Positions 1 to 10,233 are shown, numbered from the stretch's first letter. The stretch is DNA of 64,000 nucleotides from Alloyangia pacifica (GCF_003111685.1 NZ_CP022189.1:200001-264000); one strand, 5' to 3'. Program-made: numbers and translations. Notes: generated by a model not told the origin, from the letters alone.

Positions 1-37
1 CGTGAGGTCGGAGGTTCAAGTCCTCCTCGACCCACCA
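1..37 (+). tRNA. tRNA-Ile, 3' part only
   Basis: The window opens inside a tRNA. What remains is the end of the anticodon arm, the T arm (GGTTCAAGTCC) and the acceptor 3' strand with encoded CCA. Its place between a presumed upstream 16S gene and tRNA-Ala matches the usual 16S-Ile-Ala-23S-5S operon, and the sequence fits tRNA-Ile(GAT). The anticodon lies outside the window, so the identity rests on context and similarity. Confidence 0.85.
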
Positions 38-65
38 ATCCTTCGGGACCATCCCGGGGGTATCC

Positions 66-141
66 GGGGCCTTAGCTCAGCTGGGAGAGCGCCTGATTTG
101 CATTCAGGAGGTCAGGAGTTCGATCCTCCTAGGCTCCACCA
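66..141 (+). tRNA. tRNA-Ala (TGC)
   Basis: This is a complete 76-nt cloverleaf with encoded CCA. The acceptor 5' strand GGGGCCT, D arm, anticodon TGC at 99-101 and T arm GTTCGATCC are all visible. It sits in the 16S-23S spacer 28 nt after tRNA-Ile, the standard proteobacterial arrangement, and will be released from the rRNA precursor. Confidence 0.97.
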
Positions 142-550
142 CTTCCCCGCGGGAAGAGCCCGACAGCTTCAAAGACAGCCTTTCGATTAGATCGATAAGC
201 ACCTTCGGGTGTTTATCCGTCCAATCGGACGCATTGACATCGTTTAGAGAGATACAAAATCAACACTGTTTGATTGCCGCGAGTGTGCGGTGATCTCTGG
301 TTGGTTCCCCGCAAGGGGAAGGTTTTGCCGGCGGTTGTTTCCTCGACCAAGCGCAAGATATCCCGATCAGAAAAAGAACAGAGTTGTCCAAGTCAAGTAC
401 ACTAACCCCTCATTCACTTTGCATAGGGTGAATGAGAATGTCCTCGCTGCACGCGAGGGCGGGAAAGTATGCTTCTGATCCGGAAAGAACGGCATCACAC
501 GAACCAGCGTGGTGTCTCGCAAAGCGTCAGCCTTGCTCTTTCTGGATCGG
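142..550 (+). other. rRNA internal transcribed spacer with 23S processing stem, 5' arm
   Basis: There is no gene in these ~409 bases. Bases 528-557 are complementary to 3434-3463 at 28 of 30 positions and form the stalk that closes pre-23S rRNA for RNase III. Further out, about 387-402 (CCAAGTCAAGTA) pairs with the segment just before 5S, and the GTATGCTTC region near 468-485 pairs with about 3466-3484, so the stalk is long. A small GC hairpin (TTCCCC GCAA GGGGAA) lies near 304-317. Confidence 0.8.
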
Positions 551-680
551 ATCAAGCGCGAGAAGGGCGTTTGGTGGATGCCTTGGCAGTAAGAGGCGAT
601 GAAGGACGTGATACTCTGCGATAAGTCCTGGGGAGCTGAGAATAAGCTTTGATCCAGGAATTTCCGAATGGGGCAACCCA

Positions 681-734
681 CCTGAAAGTTCGTTATAATT
701 GCCTTCGGGCAGCCTATAACGAGCTTAAACAGGT
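681..734 (+). other. 23S helix 9 extension (intervening sequence)
   Basis: Where E. coli helix 9 is short, this 23S has a longer imperfect hairpin. CCTG pairs with CAGG at the base, then AGTTCGTTATA with TATAACGAGCTT, closed by a GCC-TTCG-GGC tip. Extra helix 9 sequence is known in many alphaproteobacteria, where cleavage by RNase III leaves a 5.8S-like 5' fragment. Actual cleavage here is inferred. Confidence 0.7.
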
Positions 735-1621
735 ACTTTTAACCTGAACACATAGGGTTTTAAGAGCAAACCCGGGGAACTGAAACATCTAAGTACCCGG
801 AGGAAAGGACATCAATAGAGACTCCCCTAGTAGCGGCGAGCGAACGGGGACCAGCCGAGTCCTGAGAGTGAACAGAATGGTCTGGAATGGCCAACCACAG
901 CGGGTGACAGTCCCGTATGTGAAGCTCGATGGAACGTATTAAGTAGGGCGGGACACGTGAAATCCTGTTCGAAGATCGGAGGACCACCTCCGAAGGCTAA
1001 GTACTCCTTACTGACCGATAGCGAACCAGTACCGTGAGGGAAAGGTGAAAAGCACCCCGACGAGGGGAGTGAAACAGTACCTGAAACCGAACGCCTACAA
1101 TCAGTCGGAGGCTCCTCGAGAGCTGACGGCGTACCTTTTGTATAATGGGTCATCGACTTGGTCTATCTAGCAAGCTTAAGCCGTTAGGTGTAGGCGCAGC
1201 GAAAGCGAGTCTTAATAGGGCGTCGAGTTAGATGGATCAGACCCGAAACCGAGTGATCTAGGCATGACCAGGATGAAGGTTAGGTAACACTAACTGGAGG
1301 TCCGAACCCACACCTGTTGAAAAAGGTCGGGATGAGTTGTGCCTAGGGGTGAAAGGCCAATCAAACTCGGAGATAGCTGGTTCTCCGCGAAATCTATTTA
1401 GGTAGAGCGTCATCCGAATACCCCTGGGGGTAGAGCACTGGATGGGTAATGGGGCCCCACAGGCTTACTGATCCTAACCAAACTCCGAATACCAGGGAGT
1501 ACTAGATGGCAGACACACTGCGGGTGCTAACGCCCGTAGTGGAGAGGGAAACAACCCTGACCTCCGGCTAAGGCCCCCAATTCATGGCTAAGTGGGAAAG
1601 CAGGTGGGACGACCAAAACAA

Positions 1622-1652
<31 letters not shown>

Positions 1653-1777
1653 TAAAGATAGCGTAACAGCTCACTGGTCTAATCAAGTTGTCCTGCGGCG
1701 AAGATGTAACGGGGCTCAAGCCATGAGCCGAAGCCGAGGATGCGCATAGCGCATGGTAGCGGAGCGTAGTGTGACAT

Positions 1778-1890
1778 TAGACTACGTCTTATTCTGATCT
1801 TTTGTAATGCCTCCCAAGGCTTTCGAGTGTTCGCACTCAAGTAGCCGACAGGCGGTAGTGCAAAAAAGAGGTCAGAATAGACGAAGTCTA
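1778..1890 (+). other. 23S helix 45 insertion, 113-nt stem-loop
   Basis: Next to GGTAGCGGAGCG, where E. coli has a short helix 45, this rRNA has about 110 extra bases. The arms at 1778-1800 and 1868-1890 are nearly complementary (TAGACTaCGTCT/ATTCTGA against TCAGAATAGACGaAGTCTA). Known biology: Rhodobacter 23S rRNA is cut by RNase III near E. coli position 1200 into 16S and 14S pieces. The position matches, so a split 23S is likely in this organism. Confidence 0.75.
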
Positions 1891-2452
1891 TTCTGTGAAG
1901 CCGGGCTGTAAGGCATCCGGTGGAGAGATCACTAGCGAGAATGATGACATGAGTAGCGACAAAGAGTGTGAGAGACACTCTCGCCGAAAGTCCAAGGGTT
2001 CCTGCTTAAAGCTAATCTGAGCAGGGTAAGCCGGCCCCTAAGGCGAGGCCGAAAGGCGTAGTCGATGGGAACCAGGTCAATATTCCTGGGCCATGTGGTG
2101 GTGACGGATCGCAAAGGTCGTTCTTCCTTATCGGATTGGAAGGGCTGCTGAGCGGTTCCTGGAAATAGCCCCACTTTGAGACCGTACCCTAAACCGACAC
2201 AGGTGGACTGGTAGAGAATACCAAGGCGCTTGAGAGAACGATGTTGAAGGAACTCGGCAAAATACCTCCGTAAGTTCGCGAGAAGGAGGCCCAGTTTCAA
2301 CGCAAGTTTTGGCTGGGGGCACAAACCAGGGGGTGGCGACTGTTTACTAAAAACACAGGGCTCTGCGAAGTCGCAAGACGACGTATAGGGTCTGACGCCT
2401 GCCCGGTGCCTGAAGGTTAAAAGGAGGGGTGAGAGCTCTGAATTGAAGCCCA

Positions 2453-2535
<83 letters not shown>

Positions 2536-2790
2536 CGACTTCCCCGCTGTCTCCAACATCGACTCAGCGAAATTGAATTGCCTGTCAAGATGCAGGCTTC
2601 CCGCGGTTAGACGGAAAGACCCCGTGCACCTTTACTACAGCTTCACACTGGCATCAGGCCATGCATGTGCAGGATAGGTGGTAGGCTTCGAAGCAGACAC
2701 GCCAGTGTCTGTGGAGCCTCCCTTGAGATACCACCCTTGCATTGCTTGATGTCTAACCGCGATCCCTTATCGGGTTCCGGGACCCTGTGT

Positions 2791-2825
<35 letters not shown>

Positions 2826-2968
2826 GCGTAACGGAGGCGCGCGAAGGTTGGCTCAGAGCGGTCGGAAATCGCTCGTTGAGTGCAATGGCAGAAGCCAGCC
2901 TGACTGCAAGACTGACAAGTCGAGCAGAGTCGAAAGACGGCCATAGTGATCCGGTGGTCCCAAGTGGG

Positions 2969-3017
<49 letters not shown>

Positions 3018-3087
3018 ACTGCCCAAGAGTCCATATCGACGGCAGTGTTTGGCACCTCGATGTCGGCTCATCTCATCCTGGGGCTGG

Positions 3088-3124
<37 letters not shown>

Positions 3125-3442
3125 AGGTACGTGAGCTGGGTTTAGAACGTCGTGAGACAGTTCGGTCCCTATCTGCCGTGGGTGTAGGATACTTGAGAGG
3201 AGTTGCCCCTAGTACGAGAGGACCGGGGTGAACGATCCACTGGTGGACCAGTTGTCGTGCCAACGGCAGTGCTGGGTAGCTATGATCGGACAGGATAACC
3301 GCTGAAGGCATCTAAGCGGGAAGCCCCCCTCAAAACAAGGTATCCCTGAGGGCCGTGGAAGACCACCACGTCGATAGGCCGGAGGTGTAAGCGCAGCAAT
3401 GCGTTCAGCTGACCGGTACTAATGGCCCGATAGGCTTGATCC

Positions 3443-3554
3443 GATCCAGGAACAGCAAGGCTGTTCCAGATCAGACGAAGCATACAACCCCTACAAAATA
3501 CTTGACTTGGTCCACGTCGCGCCCAAAACAGCGCGACAAAGTGGGTTTTTCTCG
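3443..3554 (+). other. 23S-5S spacer with processing stem, 3' arm
   Basis: The outer part of the pre-23S stalk lies here: the 3' arm runs to 3463, with further pairing segments around 3466-3484 and 3499-3515 (TACTTGACTTGG, complementary to the spacer before 23S). A small GTCGCGC...GCGCGAC hairpin precedes 5S. No gene is seen. Confidence 0.7.
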
Positions 3555-3671
3555 GTTTGGTGGTCATAGCGCAAGCAAAACACCCGGCTCCATTCCGAAC
3601 CCGGCCGTTAAGTGCTGCCGCGCCAATGGTACTGCGTCTCAAGACGTGGGAGAGTAGGTCACCGCCAAACC
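3555..3671 (+). rRNA. rrf: 5S ribosomal RNA
   Basis: This is an alphaproteobacterial 5S of about 117 nt. The terminal stem GTTTGGTGG/CCGCCAAAC closes the molecule, and the conserved core CCGAACCCGGCCGTTAAG and loop E region GGTACTGCG...GGGAGAGTAGG are present. Ends are estimated from the terminal stem. Confidence 0.95.
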
Positions 3672-3716
3672 TAGTAAAACCCACACACGTATCTCTCCTA
3701 AACGATCTCATCCTGT

Positions 3717-3793
<77 letters not shown>

Positions 3794-3817
3794 ACACCAC
3801 CAAAAAACACCACGCTC

Positions 3818-3839
3818 AGCGCCCCAAGGGGCGCTTTTT
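3818..3839 (+). terminator. Rho-independent terminator of the rRNA operon
   Basis: A perfect 8-bp stem AGCGCCCC-AA-GGGGCGCT is followed by five T. It lies 24 bases after tRNA-fMet and is the natural end of the operon. Confidence 0.9.
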
Positions 3840-4564
3840 GCGTTCAAGCGTAATAGGTGGGGGAGATTTGTACTTCTTGCTTAAAGATTTGCCCAGGGCC
3901 CGTCGTTTCTAGGGATTAATTATTTAAAGAACATACCGCGACTGTTCTGTTGGGGGGGCATTCCCGAATAACCCCGCGCCAGATCGAAGAATAATAAGCG
4001 AGATCAAGAGTATTCTGATAAAATCTCGATCGATCTTTCGCACCTATAATATATACTTGGATTAGGGGATTATATTAATCCGATCCCGCTCATTTTGCAT
4101 CCTTTCGTTTGTGCTATAATTACGTGGAAGAATTTCTTGGAGCATCGCAGAAAGCGTATTTGGTTACAATTATTTTAGGGTGTGCGTTTCTCGGCCGACG
4201 GCGGCGCAACGTCCGGCACGCTCGAACTAGAACACCGCGACAGCGCCGAAAACACGAGGGTTTCTAACGACGAACAGTGGCCGAATCACCCGGAGTTCTG
4301 CGCTTTCAACCCGAGGTTCCTGAGAATCAACCGAGTAGGATATTTCGTTTCCGAGGTCCGTATCGACCGAATTGACATTCGAATTTGCCGAAGATGGCAT
4401 GAATAATTCTCTACGTAACGTCATCTCGTGCAAGTGCATTGCGGCACTGCCAAGGCTGGGTATTTTGCGCCAATTCGCAATCCCGGGTTTCCGGGGCCGC
4501 TTCTTGCCCAACGCACTAGGAGCGCGCAAACACCGAATAGCAGTCACCGCTACAGGGAGAGGAT
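3840..4564. other. Gene-free, initially AT-rich intergenic stretch
   Basis: No convincing gene lies in these ~725 bases. Roughly 3840-4180 is conspicuously AT-rich compared with the rest of the window. It has two TATAAT-like boxes (near 4045 and at 4115-4120), an inverted repeat CGAGAT/ATCTCG at 3999-4028 and another GGATTA/TAATCC at 4059-4081. From about 4185 GC content rises, but an open frame at 4182-4406 has no recognisable product. The promoter of the peptide transporter operon is probably here; none of the boxes has a convincing partner hexamer at normal spacing. Confidence 0.6.
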
Positions 4565-6199
4565 ATGACCCGCATTTCGCGACTTACGATGACAGCCCTT
4601 CTGTCGAGCACCATGCTCGTTGCAGGGATCACCGCCGCCACCGCCGCCACCCACCCGGAAACCGGCGAGGAACTGGCCGCGGACCAGACCTTCACCTATC
4701 GCCTGCTTGACGACATCAGCTCGCTCGACCCGCAGATCGTCGAGGACGTGGATGGCTCCGCCGTATCGCGCGACCTGTTCGAGGGCCTGATGAACCAGGA
4801 CGAGCAGGGCAACCTCGAGCCGGGCGTGGCCACCAGCTACGATGTGAGCGACGACAAGCTCACCTATACCTTCCATCTGCGTGACACCGCGGTCTGGTCG
4901 AACGGTGATCCGGTCACCGCCGGCGATTTCGTCTTCGCCTGGCGCCGGGCCGTCGATCCCGCGACTGCCTCGCCCTACCAGTGGTTCATGGAGCTGATGT
5001 CGATCAACAACGCGAAAGCGATCGTTGCCGGCGAGATGTCCCCCGAAGACCTGGGCGTGAAGGCCATCGACGATCACACCTTCGAGGTGACGCTCAGCCA
5101 GCCGCTGCCTTACTTCGTGCAGATGACCACGCATTCGACGACCTTCCCGGCACCGCAGAAGGTGATTGAGGAGTTCGGCGACGCTTGGACCAAGCCCGAG
5201 AACATCGTCTCGAACGGGGCCTATGTGCTGACCGAGTACCGCCCGGGTGAGCGGATCGTACGCGAGCGCAACGAGAAGTACTGGGACAACGAGAGCACCA
5301 TCCTCGACAAGACCATCGCGCTGGTGATCACCGACGAGAACGTGGCGCTGACCCGCTACCTCGCCGGCGAGCTCGACCGCACCGACGTGCCCGCAGGCCA
5401 GTACCCGCGCCTGAAGAAGGAGCACCCGGAAGAGGCGATCAGCTTCCCGCGCCTGTGCAACTACTACTACACGTTCAACCTCAGCGACTCCGGCCCCGAG
5501 GCGTTCAAGGATCCCAAGGTCCGACAGGCGCTGTCGCTGGCCGTGGACCGCGACATCATCGCCAATAACGTGAAAGCGGGTGGCGAGCCGCCGGCGTACA
5601 GCTTCACGCCCGAGGCGGTTGCCGGCTTCACCCCGCCGCAGAGCGAGATGGCTTCGATGACCCAGGCCGAGCGCGACGCCAAGGCCAAGGAGCTTCTGGC
5701 CGAGGCGGGCTACGGCCCCGAGAACCCGCTCAGCTTCGAAGTCATGTACAACACCTCCGAGGCGCATGAGAAGATCGCCGTGGTGATGACGCAGATGTGG
5801 AAGCAGAAGCTCGGCGTTCAGGCGAACCTCGCGAACATGGAGTGGAAGGTCTTCCTCGACACCCGTGGCCGCCAGGCCTTCGACATGGCGCGCGGCGCAT
5901 GGTGCGGTGACTACAACGAGGCCTCGACCTTCCTCGACTTGATCCAGAGCGACTCGGGCTACAACGACGGCAAGTATTCGAACCCCGAGTACGACAAGCT
6001 GCTCGCCGAGGCGAAGACCGCCGAGGACACCACCCCGCTCTACACCGCGGCCGAAGAGATCATCGCCACCGACATGCCGGTGATCCCAATCTACCACTAC
6101 GCCGGCGTCTACATGATGGACAGCGACGTGGGGAACTGGCCGGTCGAGAACGTCGAGCAGAACTGGTATTCGCGCAATCTCTACAAGATCGCCGAATAA
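4565..6199 (+). CDS. oppA: Oligopeptide ABC transporter, periplasmic binding protein
   Basis: This family 5 solute-binding protein (544 aa, normal for OppA) captures peptides in the periplasm and delivers them to the OppBC channel. Residues 1-27 form a signal peptide ending in an Ala-rich cleavage site. The mature protein shows family marks: a DPQIVEDVDG-type lobe 1 start, an LEPGVATSYDVSDD segment, LRDTAVWSNGDPVTA near residue 105, and VRQALSLAVDRD near 320. AGAGGATATG supplies the ribosome-binding site. It heads a same-strand operon with oppB, oppC and a fused ATPase. The exact peptide range cannot be read from sequence. Confidence 0.93.
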   Translation: MTRISRLTMTALLSSTMLVAGITAATAATHPETGEELAADQTFTYRLLDDISSLDPQIVEDVDGSAVSRDLFEGLMNQDEQGNLEPGVATSYDVSDDKLTYTFHLRDTAVWSNGDPVTAGDFVFAWRRAVDPATASPYQWFMELMSINNAKAIVAGEMSPEDLGVKAIDDHTFEVTLSQPLPYFVQMTTHSTTFPAPQKVIEEFGDAWTKPENIVSNGAYVLTEYRPGERIVRERNEKYWDNESTILDKTIALVITDENVALTRYLAGELDRTDVPAGQYPRLKKEHPEEAISFPRLCNYYYTFNLSDSGPEAFKDPKVRQALSLAVDRDIIANNVKAGGEPPAYSFTPEAVAGFTPPQSEMASMTQAERDAKAKELLAEAGYGPENPLSFEVMYNTSEAHEKIAVVMTQMWKQKLGVQANLANMEWKVFLDTRGRQAFDMARGAWCGDYNEASTFLDLIQSDSGYNDGKYSNPEYDKLLAEAKTAEDTTPLYTAAEEIIATDMPVIPIYHYAGVYMMDSDVGNWPVENVEQNWYSRNLYKIAE

Positions 6200-6211
6200 C
6201 CACCTCCAACC

Positions 6212-6254
6212 CGCCGCCCCTGCGCCTCCGCGCTGCGGGGGCGGCGCCTTTTTC
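6212..6254 (+). terminator. Hairpin with T-run between oppA and oppB
   Basis: CGCCGCCCC pairs with GGGGCGGCG, and TTTTT follows. It probably acts as a partial terminator or 3' stabiliser. Such elements after a binding-protein gene let it be made in excess over the membrane subunits. Confidence 0.6.
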
Positions 6255-6267
6255 CGGATCCTCCAGA

Positions 6268-7191
6268 ATGCTGACCTATGTCATTCGCCGCCTGCTGGTC
6301 GCGATCCCGACGATCTGTTTGCTGGTCGTCGCGTCCTTCCTGATGATGCATGTCGCGCCGGGCGGGCCTTTCACCTCGGAACGGCCGCTGCCGCCCGAAG
6401 TGCTGGCCAACATCAACGCGCAATACGGTCTCGACCAGCCGCTGTGGAAACAGCTCTGGGACTATTTCTACAACATCGTCGTCCACTTCGATTTCGGCCC
6501 GTCCTTCGTGCAGAAGGACCGCAGCGTGAACGACATCATCGCGCAGGGCTTCCCGATCTCGCTGACCTACGGCGCGCTGTCCTTCCTGGCCGCAACCGTG
6601 GTCGGTGTCGGGCTCGGTATCGCCGCCGCCATCCGTCACAACACCTGGGTCGACTACCTTGCGGTGTCGCTTGGCATTGCCGCACAGGCGCTGCCGAACT
6701 TCATCATGGGCCCGATCCTGATCCTGACCTTCACGCTCTGGCTCGGCCTGCTGCCGGGCGGCGGCTGGAACGGCGGGCAGTGGCAGCACCTCGTGATGCC
6801 GGTGATCGCGCTTTCCACGTCCTACATGGGCTCGATCGCGCGGATCACGCGCTCGTCCATGCTCGAGGTGCTGAACTCGAACTTCATCCGCACCGCGCGG
6901 GCCAAGGGGCTGAGCAACAGTGCCATCGTCTGGCGCCACGCATTGAAGCCGACGCTGCTGCCGGTGATCTCCTACCTCGGCCCGGTCTTCGTCTACGTGC
7001 TGACCGGTTCGGTCTTCGTCGATCTCTATTTCTCGACGGGCGGCCTCGGGCAGTCCTACGTGAGCTCGGCGCTGACCCGCGATTACGCGGTGCTCTTGGG
7101 GGTGACCATCCTCTACGGCGCGCTGACCGTCATCGTTAACCTTCTGACCGACCTCGCCTACGCGTGGTTCGATCCGAAAATCCGTTACTGA
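6268..7191 (+). CDS. oppB: Oligopeptide ABC transporter permease OppB
   Basis: This is the first inner-membrane subunit of the peptide importer, 307 aa. An N-terminal transmembrane helix (residues 1-27) is followed by a periplasmic stretch and about five more helices. The cytoplasmic coupling loop near residues 210-235 (FIRTARAKGLSNSAIVWRHA) is the EAA motif that docks on the ATPase. The C-terminus ends YAWFDPKIRY, typical of OppB. The ribosome-binding site before the ATG is weak, which may mean coupling to upstream translation. It lies 13 bp before oppC. Confidence 0.93.
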   Translation: MLTYVIRRLLVAIPTICLLVVASFLMMHVAPGGPFTSERPLPPEVLANINAQYGLDQPLWKQLWDYFYNIVVHFDFGPSFVQKDRSVNDIIAQGFPISLTYGALSFLAATVVGVGLGIAAAIRHNTWVDYLAVSLGIAAQALPNFIMGPILILTFTLWLGLLPGGGWNGGQWQHLVMPVIALSTSYMGSIARITRSSMLEVLNSNFIRTARAKGLSNSAIVWRHALKPTLLPVISYLGPVFVYVLTGSVFVDLYFSTGGLGQSYVSSALTRDYAVLLGVTILYGALTVIVNLLTDLAYAWFDPKIRY

Positions 7192-7204
7192 GGAGGCTGA
7201 CCCC

Positions 7205-8134
7205 GTGTTCGGAAAATCCGAAAAGGCGGCGGCTCTGGCCGCCGACATCACCGACTTCAAGGCCGTCCGCGGACGCTCGCTCTTCCGCGATGCCATGGGC
7301 CGCTTCCTGCGCAACAAGGCTGCCATGGCCAGCGTCGTGGTTCTGGCGCTGATCGTGGCCTTCGTGATCATCGGGCCGCATTTCGCAGTCTGGGACAACG
7401 AGGAAATCGACTGGGCCCGCATGGGCGATATCCTCGCGCAGGGCGCGCCTTCGGTCGAGACCGGCCATTTCTTCGGGCTCGACGAGCTGGGGCGTGACCT
7501 TTATTCGCGCACCATCCAGGCGACCCAGACCTCGCTGCTGGTGGGCCTCATCGGCGCCGCCATGGCGCTGCTCGTGGGCACCGCCTGGGGCGTGATCGCG
7601 GGCTTCTACGGGGGCCGGCTCGACAGCATCATGATGCGCATCGTCGACATCCTGCTGGCGATTCCGCTGACGCTGATCCTGATCCTTATCCTCGTGGTGG
7701 CCGGGCGCAACTTCGTCACCCTGTTCATCGCGCTCGGCGCGGTCTCCTGGCTGACCATGGCGCGCATCGTGCGCGGCCAGACGCTGGCGTTGAAGACGCG
7801 CGAGTTCATCGAGGCGGCGCGTGCCGGAGGCGTGAGCGAAGGCGCGATCATCTTCCGCCACATCCTGCCCAACCTTATCGGCGTGGTCATCGTCTATGCC
7901 TCGCTGCTGGTGCCCGAGATGATCCTGGCGGAGAGCTTCATCTCCTTCCTCGGCCTCGGCATCTCGGAACCGATGACCTCGCTCGGGCGGCTGATCGCCG
8001 AGGGGGCAGGCACCATGGGCTATGGCACGCTGTGGCAGCTGCTGTTCCCGCTGTTCTTCTACGTCACCATCATCATCACGATGTTCTTCATCGGCGATGG
8101 CCTGCGTGACGCCCTCGACCCGAAGGATCGCTGA
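7205..8134 (+). CDS. oppC: Oligopeptide ABC transporter permease OppC
   Basis: This is the second permease of the importer, 309 aa, with the OppC/DppC layout: a cytoplasmic N-terminus, a helix near residues 40-60, the [13 protein letters not shown] motif near 95, then the permease domain with the EAA loop [20 protein letters not shown] near 200-220. The start is GTG at 7205 after AGGAGGCTGACCCC. The ATPase begins 1 bp after its stop codon, so the two are translationally linked. Confidence 0.93.
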   Translation: MFGKSEKAAALAADITDFKAVRGRSLFRDAMGRFLRNKAAMASVVVLALIVAFVIIGPHFAVWDNEEIDWARMGDILAQGAPSVETGHFFGLDELGRDLYSRTIQATQTSLLVGLIGAAMALLVGTAWGVIAGFYGGRLDSIMMRIVDILLAIPLTLILILILVVAGRNFVTLFIALGAVSWLTMARIVRGQTLALKTREFIEAARAGGVSEGAIIFRHILPNLIGVVIVYASLLVPEMILAESFISFLGLGISEPMTSLGRLIAEGAGTMGYGTLWQLLFPLFFYVTIIITMFFIGDGLRDALDPKDR

Positions 8135-8135
8135 C

Positions 8136-9941
8136 ATGACCATTCTTTCCGTGAAAGACCTCAAGGTCGGTTTCGAAACCCAGGACGGGCCGGTGCAGGC
8201 GGTGAAGGGCGTGTCCTTCGACATCCGCGAGGGCGAATGCCTCGGCATCGTCGGCGAGTCGGGCTCGGGCAAGTCTCAGAGCTTCATGGCCGCCATGGGG
8301 CTGCTGCCGAAGAACGGCCGGGCAACGGGGTCGGTGAGCCTCCAGGGCTCGGAAATCCTCAACCTGCCGGTCGCGCAGCTCAACAAGGTGCGCGGCGACA
8401 AGGTCGGCATGATCTTCCAGGACCCGCTGACCGCCCTGACTCCGCATCTCAAGGTCGGCGAGCAGATGGCCGAGGTGCTGAAGGTGCACCGTGGCCTGTC
8501 CGGCCGCGAGGCCGAGAAGCACTGCCTCGATTGGCTCGAGCGGGTGCGCATCCCGGAAGCGAAGCGCCGCCTGAAGCAATATCCGCACGAGCTGTCGGGC
8601 GGGATGCGCCAGCGCGTGATGATCGCCCAGGCGATGCTCTGCGAGCCCAAGCTGCTGATCGCCGACGAGCCAACCACCGCGCTCGACGTGACCGTGCAGG
8701 CCGAGGTGCTCGATCTCATGGACCAGCTCAAGCGCGAGCTTGGGACGGCCATCGCGCTCATCACCCATGACATGGGCGTGGTGGCGCGCATGTGCGACCG
8801 CATCAAGGTCATGCGCCTTGGCGAGTTCGTCGAGGAGGGCGAGGTCAATGAGATCTTCTCGCAACCGCGCCATGACTACACCAGGCGCCTGCTCGACTCG
8901 ATGCCGCGCATCGATAAGGGCGAGGCCGGCGGCAAGGTCGAGGGCAAGGAAATCCTGCGCGTCGACGACATGAAGGTTCATTTCCCGATCAAGGTGGAGG
9001 GCGGGCTCTTCGGCAAGACCGTGCCGCTGAAAGCGGTCAACGGCGTCAGCTTCGGCCTGCGCGCCGGCGAGACGCTGGGCATCGTTGGCGAGTCCGGCTG
9101 CGGCAAGTCCACGCTGGCCCGCGCCGTGCTGCGGCTGGTCGATCCCACCGGCGGCAACGTCAGCTGGCTGGGCAAGCCGCTGCACGCGATGGACAAGCAG
9201 GCGTTGAAGACCGAACGCAAGGATCTTCAGATCGTCTTCCAGGACCCGCTCGCCAGCCTCGACCCGCGGATGACCATCGCCGATTCGATCGCCGAGCCGC
9301 TGAAGACCTACCGCCCCGAGCTGACCAAGTCCGAGCGCCGCGAGGAAGTGCTCAGGATGATGACCCGCGTGGGTCTCGAGCCGGAGAAATACAACCGGTA
9401 TCCGCACGAGCTTTCGGGCGGGCAGAACCAGCGCGTGGGCATTGCCCGGGCGATGATCAACCGGCCGAAGCTTATCATCTGCGACGAGGCGGTCTCGGCG
9501 CTCGACGTGTCGATTCAGGCGCAGATCGTGAAGCTGCTGAAGGAGCTGCAGGCCGAGTTCGGCATGTCGATGCTGTTCATCTCGCACGACCTGTCGGTGG
9601 TGCGCGAGATCTCGAACCGCATCATGGTGCTCTATCTCGGCCGCGTGGTCGAGATGGGCGATGCCGAGACCATCTGCGCGAAGCCCGCGCACCCCTACAC
9701 GCAGTCGCTGATCTCGGCGGTGCCGATCCCCGATCCGGTGGCAGAGCGCGCCCGGACGCGCATCCGCTTGCCCGGCGAGCTGCCCTCGCCGCTCGACGCC
9801 AAGGCGGCGCTGCGCTTCCTGCCCTCGCGGCTGGCGGCGGGGGATGTCGACTACGTGCCGCAGCTCGACGAGATTGCACCGGGTCACTACGTGGCCGAGC
9901 ACGATGACCTTGCGCGGATCATGCGCCACGACGCGGCCTGA
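8136..9941 (+). CDS. Oligopeptide ABC transporter, fused OppD-OppF ATPase
   Basis: This is a tandem ATP-binding protein of 601 aa that drives the OppBC channel. Half 1 has Walker A at residues 40-47 (GESGSGKS), signature LSGGM at 153-157 and Walker B LLIADE at 173-178. Half 2 has Walker [10 protein letters not shown] at 318-326, signature LSGGQ at 426-430 and Walker B near 445-451. Each half ends with the oligopeptide-transporter C-terminal extension ([12 protein letters not shown] and [12 protein letters not shown]). The ATG at 8136 directly follows the oppC stop; longer in-frame openings inside oppC are not used. Fused OppDF proteins (GsiA/YejF type) are common in alphaproteobacteria. Confidence 0.93.
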   Translation: MTILSVKDLKVGFETQDGPVQAVKGVSFDIREGECLGIVGESGSGKSQSFMAAMGLLPKNGRATGSVSLQGSEILNLPVAQLNKVRGDKVGMIFQDPLTALTPHLKVGEQMAEVLKVHRGLSGREAEKHCLDWLERVRIPEAKRRLKQYPHELSGGMRQRVMIAQAMLCEPKLLIADEPTTALDVTVQAEVLDLMDQLKRELGTAIALITHDMGVVARMCDRIKVMRLGEFVEEGEVNEIFSQPRHDYTRRLLDSMPRIDKGEAGGKVEGKEILRVDDMKVHFPIKVEGGLFGKTVPLKAVNGVSFGLRAGETLGIVGESGCGKSTLARAVLRLVDPTGGNVSWLGKPLHAMDKQALKTERKDLQIVFQDPLASLDPRMTIADSIAEPLKTYRPELTKSERREEVLRMMTRVGLEPEKYNRYPHELSGGQNQRVGIARAMINRPKLIICDEAVSALDVSIQAQIVKLLKELQAEFGMSMLFISHDLSVVREISNRIMVLYLGRVVEMGDAETICAKPAHPYTQSLISAVPIPDPVAERARTRIRLPGELPSPLDAKAALRFLPSRLAAGDVDYVPQLDEIAPGHYVAEHDDLARIMRHDAA

Positions 9942-9963
9942 GCGGGGCGCGGCGAGGAAGACC

Positions 9964-9990
9964 AGGCGGGCCTTCTGGCCCGCCTTTTTT
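9964..9990 (+). terminator. Rho-independent terminator of the opp operon
   Basis: AGGCGGGCC-TTCT-GGCCCGCCT is a perfect 9-bp stem with a tetraloop, followed by a T run. It lies 22 bases after the ATPase stop codon. Confidence 0.9.
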
Positions 9991-10102
9991 GTGGCTGGCC
10001 GCAGCGTGATTTCAGCAGGCGGCGGAGCCCTGTCACTAGGGCCACTTGGCGAAAATGGGAACGGGGCAATGCGGCCACGCGCGTGTCTATGACCCCGGAC
10101 AC

Positions 10103-10127
10103 ACAAAAGGCGCCCCGTGGGGCGCCT
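10103..10127 (-). terminator. Terminator downstream of tRNA-Pro
   Basis: AGGCGCCCC/GGGGCGCCT forms a 9-bp stem. On the - strand it is followed by TTTTGTGTG. It lies 10 bases beyond the 3' end of the tRNA. Confidence 0.8.
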
Positions 10128-10136
10128 TTGCGTAAA

Positions 10137-10213
10137 TGGTCGGAGTGAGAGGATTCGAACCTCCGGCCCCTGCCTCCCGAAGACAGTGCTCTACCAGGCT
10201 GAGCTACACTCCG
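10137..10213 (-). tRNA. tRNA-Pro (CGG)
   Basis: This is a 77-nt cloverleaf on the - strand with encoded CCA. The acceptor pair CGGAGTG/CACTCCG, D arm AGCTCAGCCTGGTAGAGC and T arm GGTTCGAATCC are present. The anticodon loop TTCGGGA gives CGG (10177-10179 on the + strand), which reads CCG. It is a single-gene unit between its own terminator and the EamA gene. Confidence 0.95.
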
Positions 10214-10233
10214 ACCGTGCCGCGCGGAGTACC

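Noticed and set aside
4182..4406. 74-codon frame in the gene-free stretch
   Set aside because: No ribosome-binding site and no family; composition resembles random sequence.
8088..10106. 672-codon open frame on the - strand
   Set aside because: It is antisense to the fused OppDF ATPase, which has complete motifs. High GC content leaves long empty frames opposite real genes; the product is low-complexity His/Arg/Leu with no domain.
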